64,000 nt of DNA, from the NCBI GenBank assembly GCA_965237445.1, contig OZ250142.1, positions 558,001 through 622,000 on the forward strand, read 5' to 3'. The position numbers were made by a program, and so were the translations under genes. Positions 35,906 through 43,413 of this stretch are shown in pieces (the first letter of the stretch is position 1; every line of letters starts with the position of its first letter). This DNA is from G963668185 sp965237445. GTDB lineage: Bacteria; Chloroflexota; Dehalococcoidia; Lucifugimonadales; G963668185. The notes under the pieces are model-generated. The model was not told the DNA's origin and ran no database searches. It was given only the letters and a program-made list of their open reading frames with translations.

Positions 35906-37003
35906 ATGGTTGTGAACGATACGCAGGGAAGCGGCTCTGCCCGAATTGTGGTGGTCGGTGTCGGGGGAGGGGGCTCGAATGCAGTCTCCCGGATGTACCG
36001 ACAACGCTTAACGGGCGTCGAATACATCGTTGCGAACACCGACAGGCAGGCTCTGCTCATGTCGGACGTGCCTTCTAAACTCAGCATGGGCGTGCAGATC
36101 ACAAAGGGCAATGGAGTTGGAGGCGATCCAGAGATCGGGAAGAGGGCGGCAGATGAAAGCCGGGCCGATATTGCGGATGCGGTGAGAAACGTAGACATGG
36201 CATTCGTGGCGGCCGGCATGGGCGGCGGCACGGGTACAGGAGCTGCACCCGTCATCGCTCAGTCCGCTCGCGAGGCCGGAGCACTGACTGTAGGTGTGGT
36301 TACGAGGCCATTCGCATTCGAGGGGCTCCACAGGGCACGGAATGCGGAGGAAGGTATTCAAAAGCTGAGGCAGAACGTAGACACGCTGCTTGTCATCCCC
36401 AACGAGAGGCTTCATTACGTCTGCGGTGAGGAAGTTACCGCGGAGAATGCCTTCGACATAGCGGACGACGTTCTACGGCAAGGTATTCAGTCCATTGCCG
36501 AACTGGTGACAGTTGCCGGCGACATCAACCTCGACTTCGCAGACGTTCAGGCGGTCATGCAGAACTCCGGACCAGCCTGGATGTCGATTGGCAGGGGAAC
36601 AGGGGAGAACAGGGCGGTTGTCGCGGCGCAAGAGGCGATAACCAATCCACTGTTGGACGTCTGCATCGAGGGCGCGAAGGGCGTACTGCTCAATGTGGCC
36701 GGCGGTGAGGACCTGCTTCTGTCGGAGTTGAACCAGACTGCGGAGGTGATCCGACGCGAGGTGGATGCTGATGCCAACATCATCTTCGGTATGGTCACCG
36801 ATCCGAAGATGGGAGACGAAGTCCGGGTCACACTGATAGCGACAGGCTTCCCCGTTACTGAAAACGAGTCCGATCCGTTCAGCGGCATGCTGGGAAGCGA
36901 ATCGGACAAGGACTTGCCTCCGTTCCTGCGAGGCAACAGCAGGCTTCGAGCCAGCAAGAAGTTCGATCCAGCCCTGACGGTAAACGGGCACCCGAGAACG
37001 TAG
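35906..37003 (+). CDS. ftsZ1: Cell division protein FtsZ, first copy
   Basis: FtsZ is the tubulin-like GTPase of the division ring. 365 residues with GVGGGGSNAVSRM near 18-30, the G-box GGGTGTG at 106-112, and NLDFADVQAVM in the T7 loop with the GTPase-activating Asp. The C-terminal linker is short, ending in DLPPFLRGNSRLR and a basic tail. A GGGGAGG precedes ATG 35906. A TTGACATTGACA stretch near 35849 may serve as a -35 region. The second FtsZ follows 51 bp after its stop. Both keep all catalytic motifs. Confidence 0.94.
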   Translation: MVVNDTQGSGSARIVVVGVGGGGSNAVSRMYRQRLTGVEYIVANTDRQALLMSDVPSKLSMGVQITKGNGVGGDPEIGKRAADESRADIADAVRNVDMAFVAAGMGGGTGTGAAPVIAQSAREAGALTVGVVTRPFAFEGLHRARNAEEGIQKLRQNVDTLLVIPNERLHYVCGEEVTAENAFDIADDVLRQGIQSIAELVTVAGDINLDFADVQAVMQNSGPAWMSIGRGTGENRAVVAAQEAITNPLLDVCIEGAKGVLLNVAGGEDLLLSELNQTAEVIRREVDADANIIFGMVTDPKMGDEVRVTLIATGFPVTENESDPFSGMLGSESDKDLPPFLRGNSRLRASKKFDPALTVNGHPRT

Positions 37004-37054
37004 CCCATCAAAACGCAAACAATAGGCACTCGAAACTAAGCTATTGGAGGACCA

Positions 37055-38167
37055 ATGGAACCTAACAAATCCGAAGAAGTAGGAAACATCCGGATCAAGG
37101 TTGTCGGCGTTGGCGGAGGCGGGTCCAACGCAGTTTCCAGGATGTACCGCGAGCGAATTCCCGGCGTTGAGTATATGGTCATGAACACGGACAAGCAGGC
37201 GCTGCTTACATCCGACGTTCCGTCCAAGCTCAGCATTGGGGACAGCCTTGCCGAGGGCAAGGGAGTCGGCGGCGATCCAACCAAGGGAGCTCGGGCCGCG
37301 GAGGCAAACGAAGAAGAGATCGCCGCAGCCGTCAGGGACCAGGACATGGTCTTCGTTGCGGCCGGCATGGGTGGCGGCACCGGTACTGGCGGCGCGCCCG
37401 TGGTGGCGAAGGCAGCGAAGGATGCTGGAGCACTGACTGTGGGTGTCGTAACGCGGCCGTTCGCGTTCGAAGGCCTACACAGGTCCCGATCGGCTGAAAC
37501 GGGCATTCAGAAGCTGTGCGAGTTTGTGGACACCTTGCTGGTGATCCCAAACGAGCGCCTTCACCTGGTCTGCCTGGAGGAAGTAACTGCCGAGAACGCG
37601 TTCGACCTGGCTGACGACGTGCTCCGCATCGGCGTGCAGTCGATTGCCGAGTTGATAACAGGCATCGGCGACATCAACCTGGACTTCGCAGACGTTCAGG
37701 CAGTGATGAAGGACTCTGGCCCAGCATGGATGTCGATCGGCATCGGTACTGGAGAAAGCCGGGCTGCCATGGCGGCCGAGGAAGCGATCACCAACCACCT
37801 GCTCGATGTGTCGATCGAGGGAGCCAAGGGCGTACTTCTGAACGTGGCCGGAAATGACGATCTGCTGCTTTCGGAACTTAACGAGGCAGCCGAGGTCATC
37901 AAGCGTGAGGTGGACCCGGAAGCTAACATCATCTTCGGCATGGTCACGAACCAGAAGATGGGCGACCAGGTAAGGATCACCCTAATAGCAACCGGCTTCG
38001 AAGCCTCCGAAACGATAGTCGACCCCAATAGCGGGATGCAGGACTTGCTGTCTGCCGCTCTGCTTGCCGACGAGTCGGAACTCGATTTGCCGCCGTTCCT
38101 ACGGCGCACGGCGAGATCGCGCCGGCTCGAGCCCGCGGCGGCAAACGGCTTCACCTGGAACTTCTAA
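37055..38167 (+). CDS. ftsZ2: Cell division protein FtsZ, second copy
   Basis: 370 residues, closely similar to the first copy and with the same motif positions: G-box GGGTGTG at 106-112 and T7 loop NLDFADVQAVM. The two differ mainly at the N-terminus, in helix regions facing the surface (for example EEEIAAAVRDQD versus RADIADAVRNVD), and at the C-terminus, which here carries a DLPPFLRRTARSRRLE tail ending in TWNF. TTGGAGGACCA precedes ATG 37055. A strong terminator follows, so rsmH-ftsA-ftsZ-ftsZ is a closed unit. Confidence 0.94.
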   Translation: MEPNKSEEVGNIRIKVVGVGGGGSNAVSRMYRERIPGVEYMVMNTDKQALLTSDVPSKLSIGDSLAEGKGVGGDPTKGARAAEANEEEIAAAVRDQDMVFVAAGMGGGTGTGGAPVVAKAAKDAGALTVGVVTRPFAFEGLHRSRSAETGIQKLCEFVDTLLVIPNERLHLVCLEEVTAENAFDLADDVLRIGVQSIAELITGIGDINLDFADVQAVMKDSGPAWMSIGIGTGESRAAMAAEEAITNHLLDVSIEGAKGVLLNVAGNDDLLLSELNEAAEVIKREVDPEANIIFGMVTNQKMGDQVRITLIATGFEASETIVDPNSGMQDLLSAALLADESELDLPPFLRRTARSRRLEPAAANGFTWNF

Positions 38168-38215
38168 TCACTTAGCTAACCCGATTCCGCTCGTGTGATT
38201 CGGGCCCTCCTCCAG

Positions 38216-38254
38216 GTAGAACAGGCCGCCTCTTCGGCGGCCTGTTCTACTTTC
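38216..38254 (+). terminator. Intrinsic terminator after the ftsZ pair
   Basis: A perfect 15-bp stem (GTAGAACAGGCCGCC with its complement) and a 5-nt loop, followed by TTTCAC. It lies 48 bp after the second ftsZ stop. The upstream arm has TCCAG rather than an A-run, so it acts mainly on the plus strand. Confidence 0.85.
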
Positions 38255-38319
38255 ACGCGATGCGGTATCCAAAGTGATAACATGCCCGCCGCGATATTGA
38301 AGTCTCGAGGAGAGAACCC

Positions 38320-39237
38320 GTGAGCGAAAACTCAGATCAAGGGGGCCTACCCCTTCATGACGCTGCCAGGGCGATGGGGGTCAAGTTCACGAAGGAGTTC
38401 GAGCCTCGTGACAGGATCGTCGAAGCCAACGGGCTGACGTTTCACTATCTGGAGTGGGGAGACCCTTCAAACCCGCCAGCGCTCCTCCTGCATGGCTTCG
38501 CCCAGACCTGCCATTCGTGGGACTTCATTTCGCTGTCCCTTGCCGACAGGTTTCACGTGCACGCCCTAGACCAGAGGGGGCATGGCGACAGCTCCTGGGC
38601 GCCGGACGGAGACTACAGCCCGGAGACCCAGCAGACGGACATCCACGGGGTGGTTGAGGCGCTGGACTTACGGGACTTCCTTCTAATGGGCTTGTCCATG
38701 GGGGGAAGGAACTCGTTCACGTATGCGGCGAATCACCCGGAGCGGGTGAAGGCGCTGGTGGTCGTGGACGCGGCGCCGGAGAACATGGCGACCGGCGGTC
38801 AGAACATCAGGCGCTTCGTTCAGGGCGACGACGAATTGCCGTCGGTCGAGTCGTTCGTAGACAGAGTGCTGGAGTTCAACCCGCGCCGCGATCGCAACCA
38901 AGTGCGGGGGAGCATACGTCACAACCTGAAGCAGCTTCCAAGCGGCAAATGGACCTGGAAGTACGACAAGCTTCTCAGGAGTTCGAACCGCCCACTCAGG
39001 GGAGACGACGGACTTTCCGAGCGGCTGTGGAGCTACCTAGGGCAACTGAAGTGCCCCACCCTAGTCGTGCGAGGAAGTCACAGCGATATCGTCGCGCAGA
39101 ACACGTTCGAGGAGATGTCGAGCCGGATTCCTCTCGGGCGAGTCGTGACGGTCGAGAATGCGGGGCACATCGTCCCGGGCGACAACCCGGCAGGGTTCCA
39201 GGCAGCGGTGCTTAGCTTCGTCGACGGACTAGACTAG
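38320..39237 (+). CDS. Alpha/beta-fold hydrolase
   Basis: 305 residues from GTG 38320. Alpha/beta hydrolase with the oxyanion segment LLLHGFAQTCHSWDF near 51-65, LDQRGHGDSSWAP near 86-98, the nucleophile elbow GLSMGGRNSF near 126-135 (Ser128), an acid within VVRGSHSDIV near 250-259, and the catalytic His in VENAGHIVPGDNP near 280-292. This is a full triad. The family spans esterases, haloalkane dehalogenases (Asp nucleophile, not here) and C-C hydrolases; the substrate is unknown. It follows the ftsZ terminator and converges with the next small gene. Confidence 0.88.
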   Translation: MSENSDQGGLPLHDAARAMGVKFTKEFEPRDRIVEANGLTFHYLEWGDPSNPPALLLHGFAQTCHSWDFISLSLADRFHVHALDQRGHGDSSWAPDGDYSPETQQTDIHGVVEALDLRDFLLMGLSMGGRNSFTYAANHPERVKALVVVDAAPENMATGGQNIRRFVQGDDELPSVESFVDRVLEFNPRRDRNQVRGSIRHNLKQLPSGKWTWKYDKLLRSSNRPLRGDDGLSERLWSYLGQLKCPTLVVRGSHSDIVAQNTFEEMSSRIPLGRVVTVENAGHIVPGDNPAGFQAAVLSFVDGLD

Positions 39238-39251
39238 GCTGCGGGCCTAGG

Positions 39252-39662
39252 TCAATCGCCAGGGCCGGCAGCGTCCTCCGACTGGCGAACGCGGTCGGCT
39301 GCTTCGAGCAGCGAGGTCAAGCCTCGCCGCACTTTATCCCGATCTACCGTCACCGGTTGGACATCGCCAGCCAGGGCGAGATCCAGGATGTTCTGAGCGA
39401 CCCCGGCCTCGCGGCCCGCAGTGCGGGACTGCATGATGATCAGGTTGGTCAGTGTCTCCTTCAGCTCTTCGACCGGGCTATCTTCATCAGCCCTGGGGAG
39501 GGCATTTTGAAGCCCGGTCAGCAGGCCCAGCCGCAGTTCGCCGAGGTCGGTAAGCAGCCGGACGAGCCGGGCAAGAACTTCGGCACGAAGGACGTAGCGG
39601 CCGTCTTCATCGGCGCCAACGGCAGCCAGGAAGCTGTCGATTACGGTCTCGTTGTCGGTCAT
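39252..39662 (-). CDS. Helical protein of unknown function
   Basis: 136 residues starting MTDNETVIDSFLAAVG. It appears all-helical and acidic, with leucine-rich amphipathic stretches (LARLVRLLTDLGELRLGLLTGL) and no Cys, signal or membrane segment. The stop is 14 bp from that of the convergent hydrolase. The 5' end is close to, and divergent from, the PlsY-like gene. Codon use is normal, so it reads as a real gene of unknown role. Confidence 0.6.
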   Translation of the reverse strand: MTDNETVIDSFLAAVGADEDGRYVLRAEVLARLVRLLTDLGELRLGLLTGLQNALPRADEDSPVEELKETLTNLIIMQSRTAGREAGVAQNILDLALAGDVQPVTVDRDKVRRGLTSLLEAADRVRQSEDAAGPGD

Positions 39663-39774
39663 TGTGATTCTCGCGCTCCTAAACTCGCCGGATGTTCCGG
39701 TTGGCTACAATCCTACCGCCCTGCGTCAGGACGGTGAAGCCTTCCATAGACAACGGCTTCGGCAAGAGCCTATC

Positions 39775-40413
39775 ATGCGCGCTCATCGCCGCTCTCCCAA
39801 TTGGACTAAGCCATTGAACGAGATCTGGTTCTACATTGTCTGGCCGTTGGGCTGCTATGTCCTGGGCTCCGTGTCGAACGGAGACCTGGTTGCCCGCGCG
39901 GCAGGCGTGAACATCCGAGAGGAAGGCACCGGGAACCCCGGGACAGCCAACATCTGGCGGGAGATTGGCCCCCGGCACGGAGCGGCAGTATTCCTGATGG
40001 ACATTGCCAAGGGGGTGATCGCGACGCTCCCCCTGTTCCTGTGGGATGTGGAAGGATGGGTGTGGATAGTCTCGGTGATGGCGCTGATGACCGGGCAGAT
40101 CTTCCCAGTGTTCTTCGGATTCAAGGGCAACACGGGGATGGCGTCGTTGATGGGATGCACCGTTGGGCTGCTGCCGTTCGGAGGGTTGATAGCAGCGCCC
40201 ATTGGTATCACGGCGATGTTGCTGACGAAGAACTCAGGCTGGGTTGGCCTACTGATCTTCCTGATTGCAGGCGGCCTCGGAGGCTGGCTCCACGAGTCGC
40301 CCCTAGGCGTTGCGGCGATAGCCGCCGGCGGGGGGACGGTGTTCGTGCGCAGCCTGATCCAGTACCAACTCAAGTCTGTTGCCGACGTCTTTCGAGGGAG
40401 CCCGCGAGCCTAG
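39775..40413 (+). CDS. Divergent PlsY-like glycerol-3-phosphate acyltransferase
   Basis: 212 residues from ATG 39775 (MRAHRRSPNW); the frame is open from 39652 but the extra residues are not family-like. PlsY proteins are membrane enzymes that use acyl-phosphate to acylate glycerol-3-phosphate. Motif 1 is partly kept (EEGTGNPGTANIWREIGP, compare GSGNIGATN). Motif 2 is altered: FGFKGNTGMAS instead of FKGGKGVAT. Several hydrophobic helices follow. The standard PlsY at 52875 keeps motif 2, so this paralog may have changed substrate or lost activity. Confidence 0.75.
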   Translation: MRAHRRSPNWTKPLNEIWFYIVWPLGCYVLGSVSNGDLVARAAGVNIREEGTGNPGTANIWREIGPRHGAAVFLMDIAKGVIATLPLFLWDVEGWVWIVSVMALMTGQIFPVFFGFKGNTGMASLMGCTVGLLPFGGLIAAPIGITAMLLTKNSGWVGLLIFLIAGGLGGWLHESPLGVAAIAAGGGTVFVRSLIQYQLKSVADVFRGSPRA

Positions 40414-40742
40414 CTTCGAGGCGGTGCCCCGTGAAGCCGAGGGGCTGCCGGGGAACCCAAGAACACTTGTGAACTGTCACATTCCGTAACATTCTGTAAC
40501 TTTTCATAGCTGAGGGCTTCGGGAAAAGTCACACATTTTGAGACGAATTGAATACGGTTTGAATACGGACTGAGCCTAATTGAGTAAGAATGTGACAGTC
40601 TCTTCGTAGCTGAGCGGGAGGTCCCGAGCGGGGAATTGGGCCGTGTGGCGCGGCTGGCAGGCGCCAGTCCGACGTGTCGCGCAGTGTTCATGCACCGATA
40701 ATAGCACGCGCGTTCGCTGAGGGCAAGAGGAAGCGCCCTCAC
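40414..40742. other. Intergenic region holding a phased repeat element
   Basis: About 330 bp between the plsY-like gene and the IS481 element. The element at 40474-40597 fills its centre. The remainder has no ORF or promoter that I recognise. Confidence 0.5.
40474..40597 (+). repeat. Phased inverted-repeat element, copy C
   Basis: TGTCACATTC, CGTAACATTC and TGTAACTTTT at 10-base spacing run into CATAGCTGAGGGC (40474-40518). TTGAATACGG occurs twice 11 bases apart (40548 and 40559). The far end has GAATGTGACA, the inverse of the first repeat, and is followed by a second core-like TTCGTAGCTGAGCGGGAG at 40603-40620. Same plan as copies A and B. Confidence 0.7.
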
Positions 40743-42042
40743 TGTACGACCGGGCACATGGGTAACAGTTAGACCGGGGACATAGGTAACACTTTTGTAG
40801 GGGTCCTGTCGACCCGGCCGCTCACGTCGTCCAGCATTCCGATGATGAGCGGCCCGAACCGTATCGACCAGGTCCGCTCGTCCTGCTGCACAAGGCCCAC
40901 CGGTTCGCCTGTGAGCGACTCGCTCAGGTACAGCAGGCCTCCCTTCCACTTGATCTGTCCGTTGCTGCGGACCCTGCGCACGGTGACCTCCCCTCCGTAC
41001 TCCGGCGAACTGACACGCGATGGGTGGGTTCGCGGCGACGGCGTGTACAGACTGGCCGGAGGCATCTGCCCGAGCGTCTCGTGCGGCCTCTCGTTGTTGT
41101 AGCTGTGCCTGAAGCGGTCGAAGGCACGACGCTGCCGCCTTCGGCTGACCTGCGGAGGCGTGGCCGTCTCGGCCTTGAGCGTCCGGTGCAACCGCTCAAG
41201 GCGACCGTTCTGCTCAGGGTGTCCGGGTTCGATGCGCTCAGGGATGATACCCAGCTTGACCCACCACACCGACAGCGGCGAGAGGCTGCCAAGCCCCACG
41301 CTGGCGAACGGCACGCCGTTATCCGTGCGGATGGCCCTGGGCAGGCCGTACTCCCGGAAGGCACGCTCCAGTACGCGCCTGGCCTCAAGCCCATTGGGCC
41401 GCTCAAGTCCGTCACACACCAGCAGATACCTCGATGCCGCGTCCTGAACGGTCAGAGGGTCGATCCGCGTCCCGTCTGCGGTGCGGAACCATCCCTTGAA
41501 GTCGATCGACCACACGTCATTTGGCCTCCTGGCGCCTGAGAAGGGCTCGCCCCACGGCGCGCTGCGCCGCCTGCGCCGCCGACGCTTCACCAGTCCGGCA
41601 CGGTCCAGTATGACCCCCGCCGTACTGGGCGACGGCCACGACTTCTCAGACTCTATGAGCCGCAGCCTGCCGACTACCTTCTTGGGCCCCCACAACGGAT
41701 GCCCTCGCTTCATCTCGATGATCCGATCGACCAGCTCCGGGGGTGTCGCGTTGGGGTGGTGATGCGGCGCTCTGCTGCGGTCCAGCAGTCCCGCTTCACC
41801 CTCAGCCTTGTGGCGGCCGATCATCTTGTAGGCGGTCTTGCGGCTGATGCCGAACTGACGGCTCAGCTCGGCCACGCTCTCCTCTCCCAAGGCGTAACGC
41901 TCGATCAGACCCAATCGCTCAGATTCAGAACTCGCTTGTCTCCAGGGCAACACATTTGCCTCCTCGTGGAATGGTTCCCACAATCCCACAATGTGTTACC
42001 CATGTGCCCGGTTCAGGTGTAACCTATCTCCCCGGTCTGTAC
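40743..42042. mobile_element. IS481-family insertion sequence
   Basis: A single transposase ORF bounded by imperfect inverted ends. The left end reads GTACGACCGGGCACATGGGT and the right end, on the other strand, GTACAGACCGGGGAGATAGG. Each end holds two related motifs (CCGGGCACATGGGTAACA and CCGGGGACATAGGTAACA types). It sits between phased repeat copy C and a MITE-like element, disrupting no gene. A target duplication is not clear, so the exact tips are approximate to a few bases. Confidence 0.85.
40769..41989 (-). CDS. IS481-family transposase
   Basis: 406 residues. The N-terminal helix-turn-helix (ESVAELSRQFGISRKTAYKM near 37-56) is followed by an RNase H-like integrase core with WSIDFKGWF (first Asp), IRTDNGVPF (second Asp) and HPEQNGRLERLHRTLK (Glu), a full DDE triad. 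An Arg-rich RRRRRRRR run near 135 separates the domains. The frame is intact from end to end, so the element may be mobile. Confidence 0.93.
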   Translation of the reverse strand: MGLWEPFHEEANVLPWRQASSESERLGLIERYALGEESVAELSRQFGISRKTAYKMIGRHKAEGEAGLLDRSRAPHHHPNATPPELVDRIIEMKRGHPLWGPKKVVGRLRLIESEKSWPSPSTAGVILDRAGLVKRRRRRRRSAPWGEPFSGARRPNDVWSIDFKGWFRTADGTRIDPLTVQDAASRYLLVCDGLERPNGLEARRVLERAFREYGLPRAIRTDNGVPFASVGLGSLSPLSVWWVKLGIIPERIEPGHPEQNGRLERLHRTLKAETATPPQVSRRRQRRAFDRFRHSYNNERPHETLGQMPPASLYTPSPRTHPSRVSSPEYGGEVTVRRVRSNGQIKWKGGLLYLSESLTGEPVGLVQQDERTWSIRFGPLIIGMLDDVSGRVDRTPTKVLPMSPV

Positions 42043-42046
42043 CCAC

Positions 42047-42290
42047 CCCAGCCCTCTCCCAGGATGGGAGAGGGGGTCAGAGGTGGATTCGGGGCTGGCC
42101 CTTCGACAGGCTCGAGGCTAAGGGGACTGTGAGCATAACTGGTCCTTCGACGGGCCCCTTCGGCTAGCTCAGGACGCGGTCAGCGCGAACAGAGTTAGTG
42201 GGCGGAGGGCGATTCGCGAATTGCCCATACGACAGCAGATGGGCGAACGGGGGTGATCTATGGTCAGTAAGCTTGGGAGAGGGCTGGGTT
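42047..42290. repeat. MITE-like inverted-repeat element next to the IS
   Basis: About 245 bp with inverted ends: CCAGCCCTCTCCCA near 42049 and TGGGAGAGGGCTGG near 42271. The left end also forms a local hairpin (CCCTCTCCCAGGATGGGAGAGGG). Inside is a CCTTCGACAGGCTCGAGG-like stretch, a widespread intergenic repeat motif in Chloroflexota. No transposase. It abuts the IS481 right end and the end of the glycosyltransferase frame. Confidence 0.55.
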
Positions 42291-43413
42291 AGGGGCGGTT
42301 GGAGACGACGAGGTCGTTTCTGTGGCCCCAGCGCTCGTAGAAGCGCTTGAAGTTCTTGAAGCTCAACTCGTTGCGCTGACCCTCATCCAGCGCGGCCCAC
42401 TGACGGTGCTCGTGCCTGACCATTGGGACGTCCTCTACGGCAACTACCCTGTATCCCATGTCCCGGACCTGGAAGCTGAAGTCCAAGTCCAGGTTTCGGT
42501 AGAACCTGAAGCCTTCCCGCATTAGACCCGCTTCCTTGACCAAGTTACGGGCGAAGACCTGGCAGTACGCCTGCATGGCGTCTGCCTCGCCGGAGGTTAC
42601 CTCCTCATGGAAATGCTGCAAGTTGTCGGTGAGGAGTCCCCAGGGACCCACAATTCCGACGCCGGGCTCCTCGAGAGCGCGGCCCAAGGCGGCTAGAGCG
42701 TCGCCGGTCGTCTCTACGGACGGGTCGATGATCACCACGGTGTTTCCGAGGCTCTGCTTCAAGCCGATGTTCTTGGCGGCGGCTTCGCCGATCACGTGAT
42801 CGCAGTGGACGACCCTGACGCGGGCGTCCTCGTCGCGGAGCCGTTCCAGCCATTCACCGGTGCCATCCGTTGACCCGTTGTCGACGACCACCAGCTCCGC
42901 TGAGCGGCCAGCAGCCCATTTCAGGGCGCTCGTGGTACAGCGCTTAACGTCGTCCAAGTAACCGGACACGACCAGGACCATAGAGAAATCAAACTCAGAG
43001 TCCCGGTCCAAAAGGGACTCAACCTCCCTAGGGGAAGAGACAGTCTCGAATGGTGGTTGAAGTCGTTCGAACGCGGTCTTCTGTCTTGTCCACGGCCCCG
43101 TGGAGGTGTCCCTGACAAGGTATCCGCCGGAGAACAGCTCGGTCCTAATCGCGTCGGCGTCGCGGTAAGACTTGCCCTGCCGAAGTTCTTCGCGGCGGGC
43201 CAGATCGACGCTGACGCTTTGTGTGTCCTTGGCTCGCACCACTTCCCTATCGAGGTCCAGGCCAAGGACGGCGTCCCACTCTCTGAGGAGGTCGAGCTTC
43301 GACCGTGAAGGCAATCGGCGACTTCGCCATGCGCCACAGTTCTGCCAGCCCGCCGGGGATGTCGAGATCGTCGTCCAATCGCTCCCAGAACCTGTTGCTC
43401 CAAGCGGCAGCAT
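42289..43413 (-). CDS. Family 2 glycosyltransferase domain fused to the CysS C-terminus
   Basis: The useful part of this frame begins near 43305. It first gives the C-terminal part of cysteinyl-tRNA synthetase (SKLDLLREWDAVLGLDL, then EELRQGKSYRDADAIRTELF and a PWTRQ end). With no stop, it continues into a GT-A glycosyltransferase: MVLVVSGYLDDVKRCTTSAL, ELVVVDNGSTDGTGEWL, a VVIIDPSVETTGDAL segment where DxD would lie, and a C-terminal EHRQWAALDEG block. The DxD metal motif is not evident. One frameshift near 43300 separates this frame from cysS. Either a natural fusion carries one indel, or a fused relic is decaying. Confidence 0.7.
   Translation of the reverse strand: MLPLGATGSGSDWTTISTSPAGWQNCGAWRSRRLPSRSKLDLLREWDAVLGLDLDREVVRAKDTQSVSVDLARREELRQGKSYRDADAIRTELFSGGYLVRDTSTGPWTRQKTAFERLQPPFETVSSPREVESLLDRDSEFDFSMVLVVSGYLDDVKRCTTSALKWAAGRSAELVVVDNGSTDGTGEWLERLRDEDARVRVVHCDHVIGEAAAKNIGLKQSLGNTVVIIDPSVETTGDALAALGRALEEPGVGIVGPWGLLTDNLQHFHEEVTSGEADAMQAYCQVFARNLVKEAGLMREGFRFYRNLDLDFSFQVRDMGYRVVAVEDVPMVRHEHRQWAALDEGQRNELSFKNFKRFYERWGHRNDLVVSNRP

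Noticed and set aside
39234..39250. Hairpin CTAGGC / GCCTAG between convergent genes
   Set aside because: Only 6 bp, includes a stop codon, and has no T-tract; too weak to call a terminator.
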